Numbered from the stretch's first letter, positions 24,560 through 33,074 are shown. The stretch: DNA of 36,317 bases from Anaerostipes sp. (GCA_028697725.1 JAQVEG010000016.1:11464-47780); one strand, 5' to 3'. The notes: generated by a model not told the origin, from the letters alone. Numbers and translations are program-made.

Positions 24560-26694
24560 AAAGAAGAAAGATAATTCATGTTCTGGGAATTGCCCTGTTT
24601 ATTATCTGCTGTGTATTTATTACCCTGTCACTGGTGGGGACGGTAGCTCATGCGGCTGGACTGGTGGACAATACGGTGGACGCTGCCAAAGCCTATGCGA
24701 AGTATCCGCTGGAAAATTACCAGCTTGATTTTTATGTGGACAGCTCATGGGACTGGCTGCCTTGGAACTGGACAGATGGTATCGGTAAAAGTATTCAGTA
24801 TGGATTGTATGCCATTACCAACTTTATCTGGACGGTCAGTCTTTATATTTCCAATGCAACAGGCTATGTGGTGCAAGAAGCCTATAAGCTGGATTTTATA
24901 TCGGATACTGCAAATTCCATCGGAAAGAATATCCAGACCTTGGCTGGTATCACACCCAGCGGATTTTCCACACAGGGATTCTATGTAGGATTCCTGCTGA
25001 TACTGATTCTGATAATGGGAATCTATGTGGCGTATACAGGACTTATCAAACGGGAAACCACAAAGGCGGTTCATTCTGTTATCAACTTTCTGGTGGTGTT
25101 TATTCTGTCAGCGTCTTTTATTGCATATGCCCCAAACTATGTCAGTAAAATCAATGACTTTTCATCAGACGTAAGCAATGCGGCACTGACGCTGGGGACA
25201 AAGATTGTGCTGCCAGATTCCAATAGCAAGGGCAAGGACAGTGTGGACTTGATACGGGAAAGCCTGTTTGCCATACAGGTAAAGCAGCCTTGGCTTCTGT
25301 TACAGTATGGAGAATCCGATACCCAGAAGTTGGGGAATGACCGAACAGAAGCAATACTTTCCAAAAGTCCCGATACAGACGGACGTGAGGACGCTGTCAA
25401 AAGTGAAATCGAGGACAAGGACAATACAAACCTTAGTGTGAAAAAGACAATGAGCCGATTAGGAATGGTGGTGTTTTTATTCCTGTTTAATATCGGTATT
25501 TCCATCTTTGTATTTCTCCTTACAGGCATGATGATATTTTCACAGGTATTGTTCATCATTTATGCCATGTTTCTGCCAATCAGTTTTATCCTCTCCATGA
25601 TTCCGACCTATGAAAGCATGGGGAAAAAGGCACTTACAAAGCTGTTCAACACCATTATGATGAGGGCAGGAATCACGCTGATTATTACCATTGCGTTTAG
25701 TGTTTCGACCATGTTTTATGCTATTTCTGCTGGTTATCCATTCTTTATGATTGCATTTTTGCAGATAGTCACCTTTGCTGGTATCTATTTCAAATTGGGC
25801 GATTTAATGTCCATGTTCAGTTTGCAATCTTCGGATACCCAACAGGTCGGACGCAGAATTATGCGGCGACCTTATCTGTTCCTTAATCGAGGGGCAAGAC
25901 GCTTGGAGCGTAAACTTGGGCGAACGGTAGCGGCTGGTGCTGCTGGTGGTGCGATAGGAGCTGCAATCGCAGGCAGCAAAAAAGCGGATACAGGAAATGC
26001 TACTCACGCCAGACCAAACCACAATAACGTATCTGGTGATACTGCCAGCCTTGGCAGGCGTGCTGGGGCAAAAGTCGGGGCGGTGCTGGATACCAAAGAC
26101 CGCATGAAAGACAAGGCACAGACCATAAAGCAACAGGTAAAAGATATGCCGACCCAGACAAAGTATGCCTTACATAGCGGTGCAAACCAGCTACAGGAAA
26201 ATATCTCTGATTTCAAGCGTGGTGTCGTGGAGGAAAAATCTACCAGAAAATCCGAGCGAGCCGACAGGCAAAACCAGCACAGACAGACGGTTGCTGAAAA
26301 ACGGTTGGAAATGGAACAGGCAAAACAGGGAGGGACAACTTCCAAAACAGAGAATAGAAAAAGTCCAGCTTCGGTACATGAGCGACCAGTCGTAACCCCT
26401 GTTCCTGCCAAACCTACGCAGCAGCATAACGAACCAACGATAAAGGAGCGTCCTGCTTCGGTGACAAGGGAGCAGACCCCCAAAATAAAAGAGCCTGTCA
26501 CAAGGCAGGAGCAGCCACGGACACAGGCAGTCAGACAATCCGCTGCTGTCCCAGAAACCATGCGTGCCAATGCCAAACAGGCGGTAACGACAGAAAAAGT
26601 AACCCGTCAAACAGTGCGGCAAACACAGGTACAACAGACACAAAACAGGCAGACCACAAACAGCAAAAAAAGCAGGAAAGGAATTAAGAAATGA
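24556..26694 (+). CDS. VirB6-like channel membrane protein (Orf15-like, CD3337/EF1877 family)
   Basis: 712 residues. A signal-like N-terminal helix ends near residue 33 (GTVAHA-AG), followed by helices at about 85-105, 145-165, 175-195 and a cluster of four at about 300-420. The C-terminal 280 residues are hydrophilic and low in complexity, rich in Gln, Thr, Lys and Arg (for example QTVRQTQVQQTQNRQT). The membrane part forms the core of the mating pore (ConG of ICEBs1), and the basic tail is likely cytoplasmic. Overlaps both neighbours by 4 bases. Confidence 0.9.
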   Translation: MKRRKIIHVLGIALFIICCVFITLSLVGTVAHAAGLVDNTVDAAKAYAKYPLENYQLDFYVDSSWDWLPWNWTDGIGKSIQYGLYAITNFIWTVSLYISNATGYVVQEAYKLDFISDTANSIGKNIQTLAGITPSGFSTQGFYVGFLLILILIMGIYVAYTGLIKRETTKAVHSVINFLVVFILSASFIAYAPNYVSKINDFSSDVSNAALTLGTKIVLPDSNSKGKDSVDLIRESLFAIQVKQPWLLLQYGESDTQKLGNDRTEAILSKSPDTDGREDAVKSEIEDKDNTNLSVKKTMSRLGMVVFLFLFNIGISIFVFLLTGMMIFSQVLFIIYAMFLPISFILSMIPTYESMGKKALTKLFNTIMMRAGITLIITIAFSVSTMFYAISAGYPFFMIAFLQIVTFAGIYFKLGDLMSMFSLQSSDTQQVGRRIMRRPYLFLNRGARRLERKLGRTVAAGAAGGAIGAAIAGSKKADTGNATHARPNHNNVSGDTASLGRRAGAKVGAVLDTKDRMKDKAQTIKQQVKDMPTQTKYALHSGANQLQENISDFKRGVVEEKSTRKSERADRQNQHRQTVAEKRLEMEQAKQGGTTSKTENRKSPASVHERPVVTPVPAKPTQQHNEPTIKERPASVTREQTPKIKEPVTRQEQPRTQAVRQSAAVPETMRANAKQAVTTEKVTRQTVRQTQVQQTQNRQTTNSKKSRKGIKK

Positions 26695-27692
26695 AGCTAA
26701 GACACCTTGCTTTATTCGGTGGGATTTTCGCAATGATTATCAGCCTGCTTTTATTCCTGTTCATTGTAACTTCGGACGATGAGGAAAACGGTTCTTCCAG
26801 TATGGATTTTTCTGGAATGAATCTTTCTGAAGAAGTGCTGAAACATCAGCCAACTGTGGAGAAATATGCCAAAGAATACGGGATTTCAGAATACGTGAAT
26901 TATCTGCTTGCCATCATGCAGGTGGAATCGGGAGGTACAGCGGTGGACGTTATGCAGTCCTCGGAATCACTGGGACTGCCGCCGAACACCCTTTCAACGG
27001 AGGAATCCATCAAACAGGGGTGTAAATACTTTTCGGAGCTTTTAGCAACCGCAAAAGCCAAAGGCTGTGATATTGATTCTGTGGTACAGTCCTACAATTA
27101 TGGCGGCGGCTTTCTTGACTATGTTGCCAGTCATGGAAAAAAATATACCTTTGAGCTGGCGGTGAGCTTTTCAAGGGATAAGTCGGGCGGCGTAAAAGTT
27201 ACCTATACCAATGAGATTGCAGTTAAAGAAAATGGCGGCTGGCGGTACAAGTATGGAAATATGTTCTATGTCCGTCTGGTGAATCAATATCTGGCTGTCT
27301 CCAGCTTTAACAATGCTACGGTACAGGCAGTATTTAAAGAAGCACTAAAATATCAAGGGTGGACATATGTATTTGGCGGCAGCAATCCGAACACCTCTTT
27401 TGATTGTTCGGGACTGGTGCAGTGGTGCTATGGAAAGGCTGGAATCAGCTTACCCCGTGTGGCACAAGACCAGTATGACGCTACCCAGCATATCCCATTA
27501 TCACAGGCAAAGGCTGGTGATTTGGTCTTTTTCCATTCCACCTATAATGCTGGAACGTATGTCACACACGTTGGAATCTACGCAGGAAATAACCGTATGT
27601 ATCATGCAGGAAACCCTATCGGATATACCGATTTAACAAGCTCTTACTGGCAGCAACACATCATTGGTGCTGGACGAGTAAAAACCAAATAA
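26691..27692 (+). CDS. Lysozyme-like transglycosylase/NlpC-P60 peptidase (Orf14-like)
   Basis: The 333-residue two-domain cell-wall hydrolase (CwlT type) opens peptidoglycan for the mating channel. One N-terminal membrane helix (about 8-25) anchors it. The transglycosylase domain (about 50-170) has catalytic Glu79 in AIMQVESGG and SYNYGGGFLDYV. The C-terminal NlpC/P60 domain (about 210-333) has Cys239 in FDCSGLVQWCY, THVGIYAG (catalytic His) and YHAG. Both active sites are intact. ATGA overlap with the VirB6-like gene. Confidence 0.94.
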   Translation: MKLRHLALFGGIFAMIISLLLFLFIVTSDDEENGSSSMDFSGMNLSEEVLKHQPTVEKYAKEYGISEYVNYLLAIMQVESGGTAVDVMQSSESLGLPPNTLSTEESIKQGCKYFSELLATAKAKGCDIDSVVQSYNYGGGFLDYVASHGKKYTFELAVSFSRDKSGGVKVTYTNEIAVKENGGWRYKYGNMFYVRLVNQYLAVSSFNNATVQAVFKEALKYQGWTYVFGGSNPNTSFDCSGLVQWCYGKAGISLPRVAQDQYDATQHIPLSQAKAGDLVFFHSTYNAGTYVTHVGIYAGNNRMYHAGNPIGYTDLTSSYWQQHIIGAGRVKTK

Positions 27693-27709
27693 GAAAGGAA
27701 CTGGAATCT

Positions 27710-28618
27710 ATGATTTTTAAGAAAAAAGAGAAGAAAGAAAAACCCGTTAAGGAAAAGAAAGTGTCTGTTATGAAAGTAGGCACACATAAGAAGACCGTGA
27801 TTGCCCTGTGGCTGGTGCTGATTGCCAGTGTCAGCTTCGGGGTATATAAGAACTTTACCGCCATTGATATGCACACGGTACACGAAAAGGAAGTGATTGA
27901 ACAGCATATCATTGACACGAACAGGATTGAGAATTTTGTCAAAGGCTTTGCGAAGTCCTATCACGCATGGAGCAATACACAAGAATCTATTGACGCAAGG
28001 ACAGCGGCTATCAGCAATTACTTAACTAAAGGACTACAGGATTTGAATACCGATACGGTACGCAAGGACATTCCCACAAGCTCTACTGTAACAAATGTTC
28101 AAATCTGGAATGTGGAGCAGACAAAAGCAAACGACTTTACCGCTATCTACTCTGTAGATCAGACGGTAACGGAGGGCGACCAGTCAAAGCAATATACGTC
28201 AGCTTATGAAGTGGTGGTTCATGCGGACGATAACGGAAATATGGTGATTACCAAAAATCCAACTATTTGCAGTTTACCAACAAAATCCAGCTATGAACCA
28301 AAGACACAGGAAGTAGATGTGAATGTAGACGCTGCCACGATAGAGGAAGTGACCGAGTTCTTGGAAACTTTCTTCAAGCTGTATCCTACTGCTACAGAAA
28401 AGGAACTTAGCTATTATGTCGCTGGAAATGTGCTTGAACCAGTCAATACGGACTATGTATTTTCAGAATTAGTAAATCCAGTGTTTACGCAGGACGGAGA
28501 TAATATTAAGGTGTCAGTATCGGTGAGCTACCTCGACCAGAGAACCAAAGCAACACAGATTTCGCAGTTTGATTTGGTGCTGGAAAAGACAGATAGTAAC
28601 TGGAAGATTGTAGGGTAA
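27710..28618 (+). CDS. tcpC: TcpC-family conjugal transfer protein (Orf13-like)
   Basis: The 302-residue protein has a Lys/Glu-rich cytoplasmic start (KKKEKKEKPVKEKK), one membrane helix (about 27-46) and two NTF2-like extracytoplasmic domains, the TcpC/VirB8-type plan of Tn916 Orf13. It is the last gene of the conjugation block. RBS AAAGGAACTGG precedes ATG 27710. Its last 50 bases recur downstream, at the ends of the cargo cassettes (see the repeats at 29482 and 31671). Confidence 0.9.
   Translation: MIFKKKEKKEKPVKEKKVSVMKVGTHKKTVIALWLVLIASVSFGVYKNFTAIDMHTVHEKEVIEQHIIDTNRIENFVKGFAKSYHAWSNTQESIDARTAAISNYLTKGLQDLNTDTVRKDIPTSSTVTNVQIWNVEQTKANDFTAIYSVDQTVTEGDQSKQYTSAYEVVVHADDNGNMVITKNPTICSLPTKSSYEPKTQEVDVNVDAATIEEVTEFLETFFKLYPTATEKELSYYVAGNVLEPVNTDYVFSELVNPVFTQDGDNIKVSVSVSYLDQRTKATQISQFDLVLEKTDSNWKIVG
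28565..28614 (+). repeat. 3' end of tcpC, master copy of the scar repeat
   Basis: The last 50 coding bases of tcpC (CAGTTTGATTTG… to …GATTGTAGG). The second copy at 29482-29530 shares the first 12 and the last 23 bases exactly and has 14 instead of 15 bases between them. Confidence 0.8.
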
Positions 28619-28620
28619 AG

Positions 28621-28662
28621 AAACAAGGCTTGCATTTCGTATGTGGTATGCAAGCCTTGTTT
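28621..28662. terminator. Strong bidirectional terminator between tcpC and merR
   Basis: 15-base stem AAACAAGGCTTGCAT / ATGCAAGCCTTGTTT with a 12-base loop. It ends the conjugation operon and the opposing MerR gene, whose stop codon lies in the hairpin. Confidence 0.88.
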
Positions 28663-29017
28663 AACGATTAGAAATGGAATTTTCATAATATGTGATTTTA
28701 CTGTCAAGATTTTCTAAATATTCGTGCCATTTCTTTTGCTGTTCAAGAACATATAGTCTATGTTTTTCTAGCATGGATAATCGCTCTGGCATAGTTTCAT
28801 CTCCTTTGTATCGGAGTTGTGAATATTTTTCAATATCTCGCAGCAACATTCCTGTTTCTTTTAGGCGTTGAATAAATTTAATCCATTCAACATCATTTTC
28901 AACATAGCAGCGCCTACCTATATCATCACGCTTCACGATAATTAAATTTTTCTTTTCATAGTAGCGTAAGGTGTATTCGCTGATATTTGTTGCTTTGGAT
29001 AATTCACCGATTGTCAT
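28661..29017 (-). CDS. MerR-family transcriptional regulator
   Basis: 118 residues. The N-terminal winged helix MTIGELSKATNISEYTLRYYEKKNLI is the classic MerR start, followed by a coiled dimer helix (about 75-112). There are no cysteines arranged as a metal site, so it is not a clear metal sensor. It belongs to the small MerR group that pairs with oxidoreductase or CMD-type genes. It diverges from the CMD gene across a MerR-type promoter. Confidence 0.9.
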   Translation of the reverse strand: MTIGELSKATNISEYTLRYYEKKNLIIVKRDDIGRRCYVENDVEWIKFIQRLKETGMLLRDIEKYSQLRYKGDETMPERLSMLEKHRLYVLEQQKKWHEYLENLDSKITYYENSISNR

Positions 29018-29042
29018 ATTTTATCACCCCCTTAAAAAGTCC

Positions 29043-29073
29043 TTGACTTACAGTATAGTCTAAGTAATATGCT
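29043..29073 (+). promoter_or_regulatory. MerR-type promoter with 19-base spacer
   Basis: TTGACT (29043) and TATGCT (29068) are separated by 19 bases, the over-long spacer typical of MerR-controlled promoters. A dyad ACTTA-N10-TAAGT (29046-29065) fills the spacer, where MerR proteins bind and untwist DNA. Confidence 0.75.
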
Positions 29074-29105
29074 TATATTGTAATCGTTTAAGGAGGTAAA
29101 ATCAA

Positions 29106-29489
29106 ATGGAAAAAACACGATTCAATGATGGAATGGAACAATTAAAAGCAATTGATGGAATTGGAGGTGAGAATGTAATTAAGTCATTGGAAGATATATC
29201 GCCAGATTTAGGGAAATTTATTGTAGAGTTCGCATTTGGAGAGATTTATACTAGAAAAAGTTTAAATCTTCCAGAAAGAGAATTGATAACAATTACCAGC
29301 CTATTGACAGCAGGAGGATGTGAACCACAATTAGAAGTACATATCAATGGAGCATTAAATGTAGGTGTTTCAGCAAAAAAAATTATTGAAACTTTTTTAC
29401 AGTGCATTCCATATACTGGATTTCCACGAGTTTTAAATGCTGTTTTTGTGGCAAAGAAGATTTTCAATGAGAGAAGTATTACAGTTTGA
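29106..29489 (+). CDS. Carboxymuconolactone decarboxylase (CMD) family protein
   Basis: 127 residues forming one CMD/AhpD-like helical domain (FAFGEIYTRKSLNLPERELITITSLLTAGGCEPQLEVHINGALNVGVSAKKIIET). The CxxC pair of AhpD peroxidase partners is absent, so it is closer to the 4-carboxymuconolactone decarboxylase type; real activity is unknown. RBS AAGGAGG is well placed. The last codons and stop overlap a copied piece of the tcpC end, so the cassette was joined there. Confidence 0.88.
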   Translation: MEKTRFNDGMEQLKAIDGIGGENVIKSLEDISPDLGKFIVEFAFGEIYTRKSLNLPERELITITSLLTAGGCEPQLEVHINGALNVGVSAKKIIETFLQCIPYTGFPRVLNAVFVAKKIFNERSITV

Positions 29490-29530
29490 TTTGATATTAC
29501 GAAAGATGATAGTAACTGGAAGATTGTAGG
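29482..29530 (+). repeat. Second copy of the tcpC 3' end (cassette scar)
   Basis: 49 bases matching 28565-28614: identical first 12 and last 23 bases. In translation the last part again reads DSNWKIVG-stop. It directly follows the CMD gene, marking the right border of the MerR-CMD cassette. Confidence 0.8.
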
Positions 29531-29663
29531 ATAATATTAAAATGTATATGTATTATGATTACACTTCACTGTAGAAAAACTTTTTGCTGTACTCATGTAA
29601 AAGGCTACCCCAGACAGCATATAGTTAGTTGCGGTCTGGAGCATGGACCATAGCTTTGATAAA

Positions 29664-29713
29664 AAAGCCATAGTTGCATTTTACTTTTATGTAATGCACA
29701 AACTATGGCTTTA
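29664..29713. terminator. Bidirectional terminator, HxlR side
   Basis: AAAGCCATAGTTGCATT / AATGCACAAACTATGGCTTT stem with A run on the left and T-rich right flank. It ends the minus-strand HxlR transcript. The rest of 29,531-29,742 shows no gene. Confidence 0.75.
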
Positions 29714-29742
29714 TTTATAATAATTTCTTTTTCGAGAATGGT

Positions 29743-30087
29743 TTACAACGCTGATTGGCTTTCTTTTGACAAGTTGGCTTTTCCCCATTGTTTAAGCTGC
29801 TCCAAAATAGGAACAAAACTTTTACCAAAATCTGTAAGTGAATACTCTACTTTAGGTGGTATTTCTTGATAAATATATCGGGAAACAAATCCATCAGCTT
29901 CAAGCTCTCGGAGCTGCTTAGTTAATGTTGACTGTGTGATTTCCCCGATTTGGCGTTGTAATTCTCCAAAACGTCTTGTTCTTAACGAAAGATAATATAA
30001 AATTTCAATTTTCCATTTTCCACCTATTATTTTTTGGATTTTAACAATTGTTTCACAGCGTTCAACTGCGATTGCCTTTTTTTCCAT
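29743..30087 (-). CDS. HxlR-family transcriptional regulator
   Basis: 114 residues with the full HxlR winged-helix signature: GGKWKIEILYYLSLRTRRFGEL, ITQSTLTKQLRELEADGFVSR, and PPKVEYSLTDFGKSF. The N-terminal cysteine (ERCET) stands where many HxlR proteins have a redox- or electrophile-sensing Cys. The start at 30087 follows AAGGAG; an in-frame start at 30108 lies before the RBS. It diverges from the MATE gene and probably controls it. Confidence 0.93.
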   Translation of the reverse strand: MEKKAIAVERCETIVKIQKIIGGKWKIEILYYLSLRTRRFGELQRQIGEITQSTLTKQLRELEADGFVSRYIYQEIPPKVEYSLTDFGKSFVPILEQLKQWGKANLSKESQSAL

Positions 30088-30133
30088 GTGTCCACTCCTT
30101 ATCTTCAAACGCGCTCAATCGTACATGAAATTA

Positions 30134-30174
30134 TAGTATAATTTCAATACTTAGTATACTAAATCGTACTAATC
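30134..30174. promoter_or_regulatory. Likely HxlR operator region
   Basis: The perfect 12-base palindrome TTAGTATACTAA (30151-30162) lies among related AGTATA/AGTAC half-sites (TAGTATAAT at about 30134, GTACTAAT at about 30166) in the spacer between the divergent HxlR and MATE genes. This is the usual kind of AT-rich dyad bound by HxlR regulators. Confidence 0.55.
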
Positions 30175-30275
30175 ACAAAATAGGACAGTACTTTTCAAAA
30201 ATATTGTACCATGATAGTATAAGCATTGCAAGAATGGACTTGTAATTTATAAACTATAAAAAGGAGCGTGATGTA

Positions 30276-31652
30276 ATGCTTGAAAAAGTAAACACGAATA
30301 AAGAAAACATATTTAATTATGGATTATTTTCAAAATTAGAAATCAAAAAAATTATTGTTCCCTTAATTATTGAACAGACACTCATGTTGTCAGTTGGAAT
30401 GTTTGATACTCTTATGGTATCAGTCGCTGGCGAAAGTGCTGTTTCTGGTGTATCGCTTGTAGACTCAATCAATACACTACTTATTTTTTTGTTAACTGCC
30501 CTCGCCACTGGTGGTGCTATCGTTGTTGGACAATATATTGGAAGCAAAAACATTGAAAAAAGTAAAATTGCTGGAAAACAATTGCTAATTGCCAGCTTGG
30601 GAGTATCAACTCTATTTACTATTATTTGCTTAATTCTAAATAACCAACTTTTGTCTTTGATTTTTGGAAATGTAGAGTCCTCTGTAATGCACAATGCCAG
30701 TATCTATTTCTATGTAACTGCAATCTCATTTCCCTTTATCGCTATATATAGTTCAGCAGCGGCGTTATTTCGTGCAATGGGAAATACAAAAAAAGCAATG
30801 ATAAACTCGTTCATTATGAATGTTGTTAACATAGCAGGTAATGCACTATTCATTTATGTTATGAAATGGGGGGCATTTGGAGTTGGATTTTCTACGCTTA
30901 TGTCTAGAATTATTGCAACTATCACAATTATGATTATGTTGAGAAACAAAGATTTAATTGTTTCAATCCGCTCATACTCTTTTTGGAAAGTTAATATCGG
31001 TATCATTAAAAGTATCTTAAAAATCAGTATTCCAGCGAGTTTAGAAAATGGTGTTTTTCAAATTGGACGAATTATTTTAACCAGCTTGATTGCAGTATTT
31101 GGAACTACAGCTATAACTGCAAATGCTGTAACTGGAAGTTTGATTAATGTAGCTACTATTCCAGGACAAGCCTTGGGACTTGCAATAACAACTATTGTTG
31201 CTCAATGTGTTGGTGCTAAAGAATTTGAACAGGCGATTGCTTATACAAAACATTTGGTAAAATTATCTTGGGGTTGCATGATAACACTTGATATAGGAAT
31301 CTTCATTTTGTTAAAACCAATTTTAAGTCTTTATAATTTGTCGGCAGAAACATTTTCACTAGCGTTTATTATTATGATTATTCATATAGCAGGCTGGGTA
31401 ACAGTTTGGCCTATGTCCTTTGCATTGCCAAACGCATTTCGAGCGTCAGGAGATGTGAAATACCCTATGATAGTTTCTGCTGTATCTATGGCTGTTTTCC
31501 GTATTGGGTGTGCTTACTTATTTGCGTACGGTTTTAAACTTGGGGCTTTGAGCATATTTTTTGCAATGTTAATGGACTGGTCTTTTCGCTGCATTTGTTT
31601 CTATTATCGTTGGAAAAGTGGAAAATGGAAACAGTATGCAATTGTCGAATAA
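30276..31652 (+). CDS. MATE-family multidrug efflux transporter
   Basis: The 458-residue protein has 12 predicted helices in two halves, beginning KKIIVPLIIEQTLMLSVGMFDTLMVS with the MATE N-terminal pattern, then ALATGGAIVVGQYIGSKN, and in the second half ISIPASLENGVFQIGRIILTS and PGQALGLAITTIVAQCVGAK. MATE pumps export cationic drugs or metabolites by Na+ or H+ antiport. It is probably induced through the divergent HxlR repressor. Strongly AT-rich codon usage separates this cassette from the conjugation genes. Confidence 0.94.
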   Translation: MLEKVNTNKENIFNYGLFSKLEIKKIIVPLIIEQTLMLSVGMFDTLMVSVAGESAVSGVSLVDSINTLLIFLLTALATGGAIVVGQYIGSKNIEKSKIAGKQLLIASLGVSTLFTIICLILNNQLLSLIFGNVESSVMHNASIYFYVTAISFPFIAIYSSAAALFRAMGNTKKAMINSFIMNVVNIAGNALFIYVMKWGAFGVGFSTLMSRIIATITIMIMLRNKDLIVSIRSYSFWKVNIGIIKSILKISIPASLENGVFQIGRIILTSLIAVFGTTAITANAVTGSLINVATIPGQALGLAITTIVAQCVGAKEFEQAIAYTKHLVKLSWGCMITLDIGIFILLKPILSLYNLSAETFSLAFIIMIIHIAGWVTVWPMSFALPNAFRASGDVKYPMIVSAVSMAVFRIGCAYLFAYGFKLGALSIFFAMLMDWSFRCICFYYRWKSGKWKQYAIVE

Positions 31653-31670
31653 CTTGATAATTATTTTATT

Positions 31671-31688
31671 AACTGGAAAATTGTAAGA
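31671..31688 (+). repeat. Decayed third copy of the tcpC end (cassette scar)
   Basis: AACTGGAAAATTGTAAGA differs at two positions from the AACTGGAAGATTGTAGGA in the copy at 29513 (tcpC itself ends GTAGGG). It lies 18 bases behind the MATE stop codon, at the right border of the HxlR-MATE cassette. Being short, it could be chance, but its place matches the second copy. Confidence 0.5.
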
Positions 31689-31752
31689 TAGTATGACAAC
31701 GCATATACAAAAAAATAAAATATATTTAAAATAGGTAATTCTTGAAATAGGA

Positions 31753-31783
31753 AAATAGAGAGTTATTCACCCTCTATTTTTTT
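31753..31783 (+). terminator. Terminator after the MATE gene
   Basis: AAATAGAG / CTCTATTT with an 10-base loop and seven T; overlaps the end of the opposing XRE gene. Confidence 0.75.
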
Positions 31784-32118
31784 GTTTTTAAAATACCATT
31801 AGTAACACTTTCTATGATAATTAGGTCAATATCCGATAAATTATCAAGTTGTTTCTCCACCTGTCGTCTTCTGGTGCTTTTCGCCAGATCAGACGCAGGC
31901 AGGAAAAATTCATCAACAGATACATTGAGTAAATGAACAAGGTCATATAGTACCTGTAAACTTGGGTGTTGTCCCTTATTCTCAATGTTAGTTAAGTAAC
32001 GTGGGTCAATTTCAATGATTGCTCCCACCTGTTCACGAGTCATACCTTGTTTCATTCTTGCTTCTTTGATTGCAAGACCAAAGGCTCTGAAATCGTATTT
32101 ATCTTCTTTTTTACGCAT
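31774..32118 (-). CDS. XRE-family regulator (Tn916 Orf9-like)
   Basis: 114 residues with an N-terminal Cro/CI helix-turn-helix ([37 protein letters not shown]) and a C-terminal part with [14 protein letters not shown]. Position and orientation, against the other genes and upstream of the orf7-like gene, match Tn916 orf9, which is thought to repress orf7/orf8 and so hold back conjugation. Confidence 0.9.
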   Translation of the reverse strand: MRKKEDKYDFRAFGLAIKEARMKQGMTREQVGAIIEIDPRYLTNIENKGQHPSLQVLYDLVHLLNVSVDEFFLPASDLAKSTRRRQVEKQLDNLSDIDLIIIESVTNGILKTKK

Positions 32119-32298
32119 ATTAAATCACCTCACTATATTTTACAGTTCCTATTGAATAAGAAACAGGTATAGAAAAACGTATTATATGGTTACACAGTTC
32201 TTGTTATGCGTAACAAAAAATATGCTGCTATTGCGGAAATAAAAAAACCGTAGCCAGCAGTATCATTTTAGTGTGTCAATTTCAATAATTCTATTCTG

Positions 32299-32325
32299 AC
32301 GACGGTTAAAGCCGCCGTTTTTTTT
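32299..32325 (+). terminator. Terminator in the orf7 leader region (first)
   Basis: ACGACGG / CCGCCGT, 6-base loop, followed by eight T. Confidence 0.7.
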
Positions 32326-32480
32326 ATCACAGGCTATGGCGGCTTTGGAGGTCGCTATATTGCAAGGTGTGTCTGCTACTTATCACATTGAACGAAATAA
32401 TATATTGTTAAAAAAATCCATGAAATTGTAGCAGCTCAATTCGCACTCAAATGTGGTTTTTTACATCATATAGTAGGAAT

Positions 32481-32524
32481 AAAAGCACATGAACATTATT
32501 TATCTAATGTCTATGTGCTTTTTT
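32481..32524 (+). terminator. Terminator in the orf7 leader region (second)
   Basis: AAAAGCACATGAACATTA pairs with TAATGTCTATGTGCTTTT, short loop, six T at the end. Confidence 0.85.
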
Positions 32525-32657
32525 GCTGCTCAAAAACTTTTTTCAAATTCTTTTCTAAAAACGCAACAAACAGCTATCCGCTGGGTAGTTACTGTGCGGA
32601 AAGGGGGATAGAGGGAAAACCCTCACCTATTCCCGAACGGAAAGGAGGTGAATCATT

Positions 32658-33071
32658 ATGAAGTCATCTTCTTTCGAGCAGGCGATTCAAGCACAGTTTG
32701 ATTGTCTAACAAAAAAAGTTATCAAAAGAGCTGCAAAAAAGTATCAGCGTGGAATTGCCAGACGCTTGAAACATGAAACTACATTTTCTGATATTTCAGA
32801 TATGGAGTTGAATAAGTTCGGTGTCCATGACACATATTCCAGCGATTATACAGCTTTCAATGTTCTTGGCATGGAAGTACAGGTAAGTGACGACCAGTTA
32901 AGCAAAGCTCTCAAAAGTATACCAGAGAGAAAGCGAAATATTATTTTGTTGTCATATTTTATGGATATGTCGGACGCTGAAATTGGCGAGTTAATGAATG
33001 TGGTACGCACTACAGTCTATCGTCACAGGACAAGTACGCTGGAAGAAATACGAAAATTGATGGAGGAATAA
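32658..33071 (+). CDS. Sigma-70-like regulator (Tn916 Orf7-like)
   Basis: 137 residues. The C-terminal half is a sigma region 4 helix-turn-helix (LSKALKSIPERKRNIILLSYFMDMSDAEIGELMNVVRTTVYRHRTSTLEEI). No region 2 is present, as in Tn916 Orf7. The N-terminal half is basic. It is thought to activate transfer and recombination genes from the element's right side. Very strong RBS AAGGAGGTG. The next gene starts 3 bases on. Confidence 0.9.
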   Translation: MKSSSFEQAIQAQFDCLTKKVIKRAAKKYQRGIARRLKHETTFSDISDMELNKFGVHDTYSSDYTAFNVLGMEVQVSDDQLSKALKSIPERKRNIILLSYFMDMSDAEIGELMNVVRTTVYRHRTSTLEEIRKLMEE

Positions 33072-33074
33072 GCC

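Larger units (their letters stand above)
32119..32657. other. Regulatory intergenic region between orf9- and orf7-like genes
   Basis: No gene is found in 539 bases. It contains a chain of hairpins: an imperfect inverted repeat TATGCTGCT…AGCAGTAT (32221-32265); a terminator ACGACGG/CCGCCGT with eight T (32299-32325); a long terminator AAAAGCACAT…ATGTGCTTTTTT (32481-32524); and GGGGGATAGAGGG/CCCTC…TCCC (32603-32634) just before the orf7 RBS AAGGAGGTG. In Tn916 the matching region controls readthrough into orf7/orf8. Confidence 0.6.

Noticed and set aside
26004-26576. Minus-strand open frame of 190 codons opposite the VirB6-like gene
   Set aside because: It is antisense to the repetitive Gln/Thr/Lys tail, has no RBS and a Cys/Phe-rich random composition.
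29490-29530. Independent short gene ending DSNWKIVG behind the CMD gene
   Set aside because: It is a copied fragment of the tcpC end without start codon or RBS.
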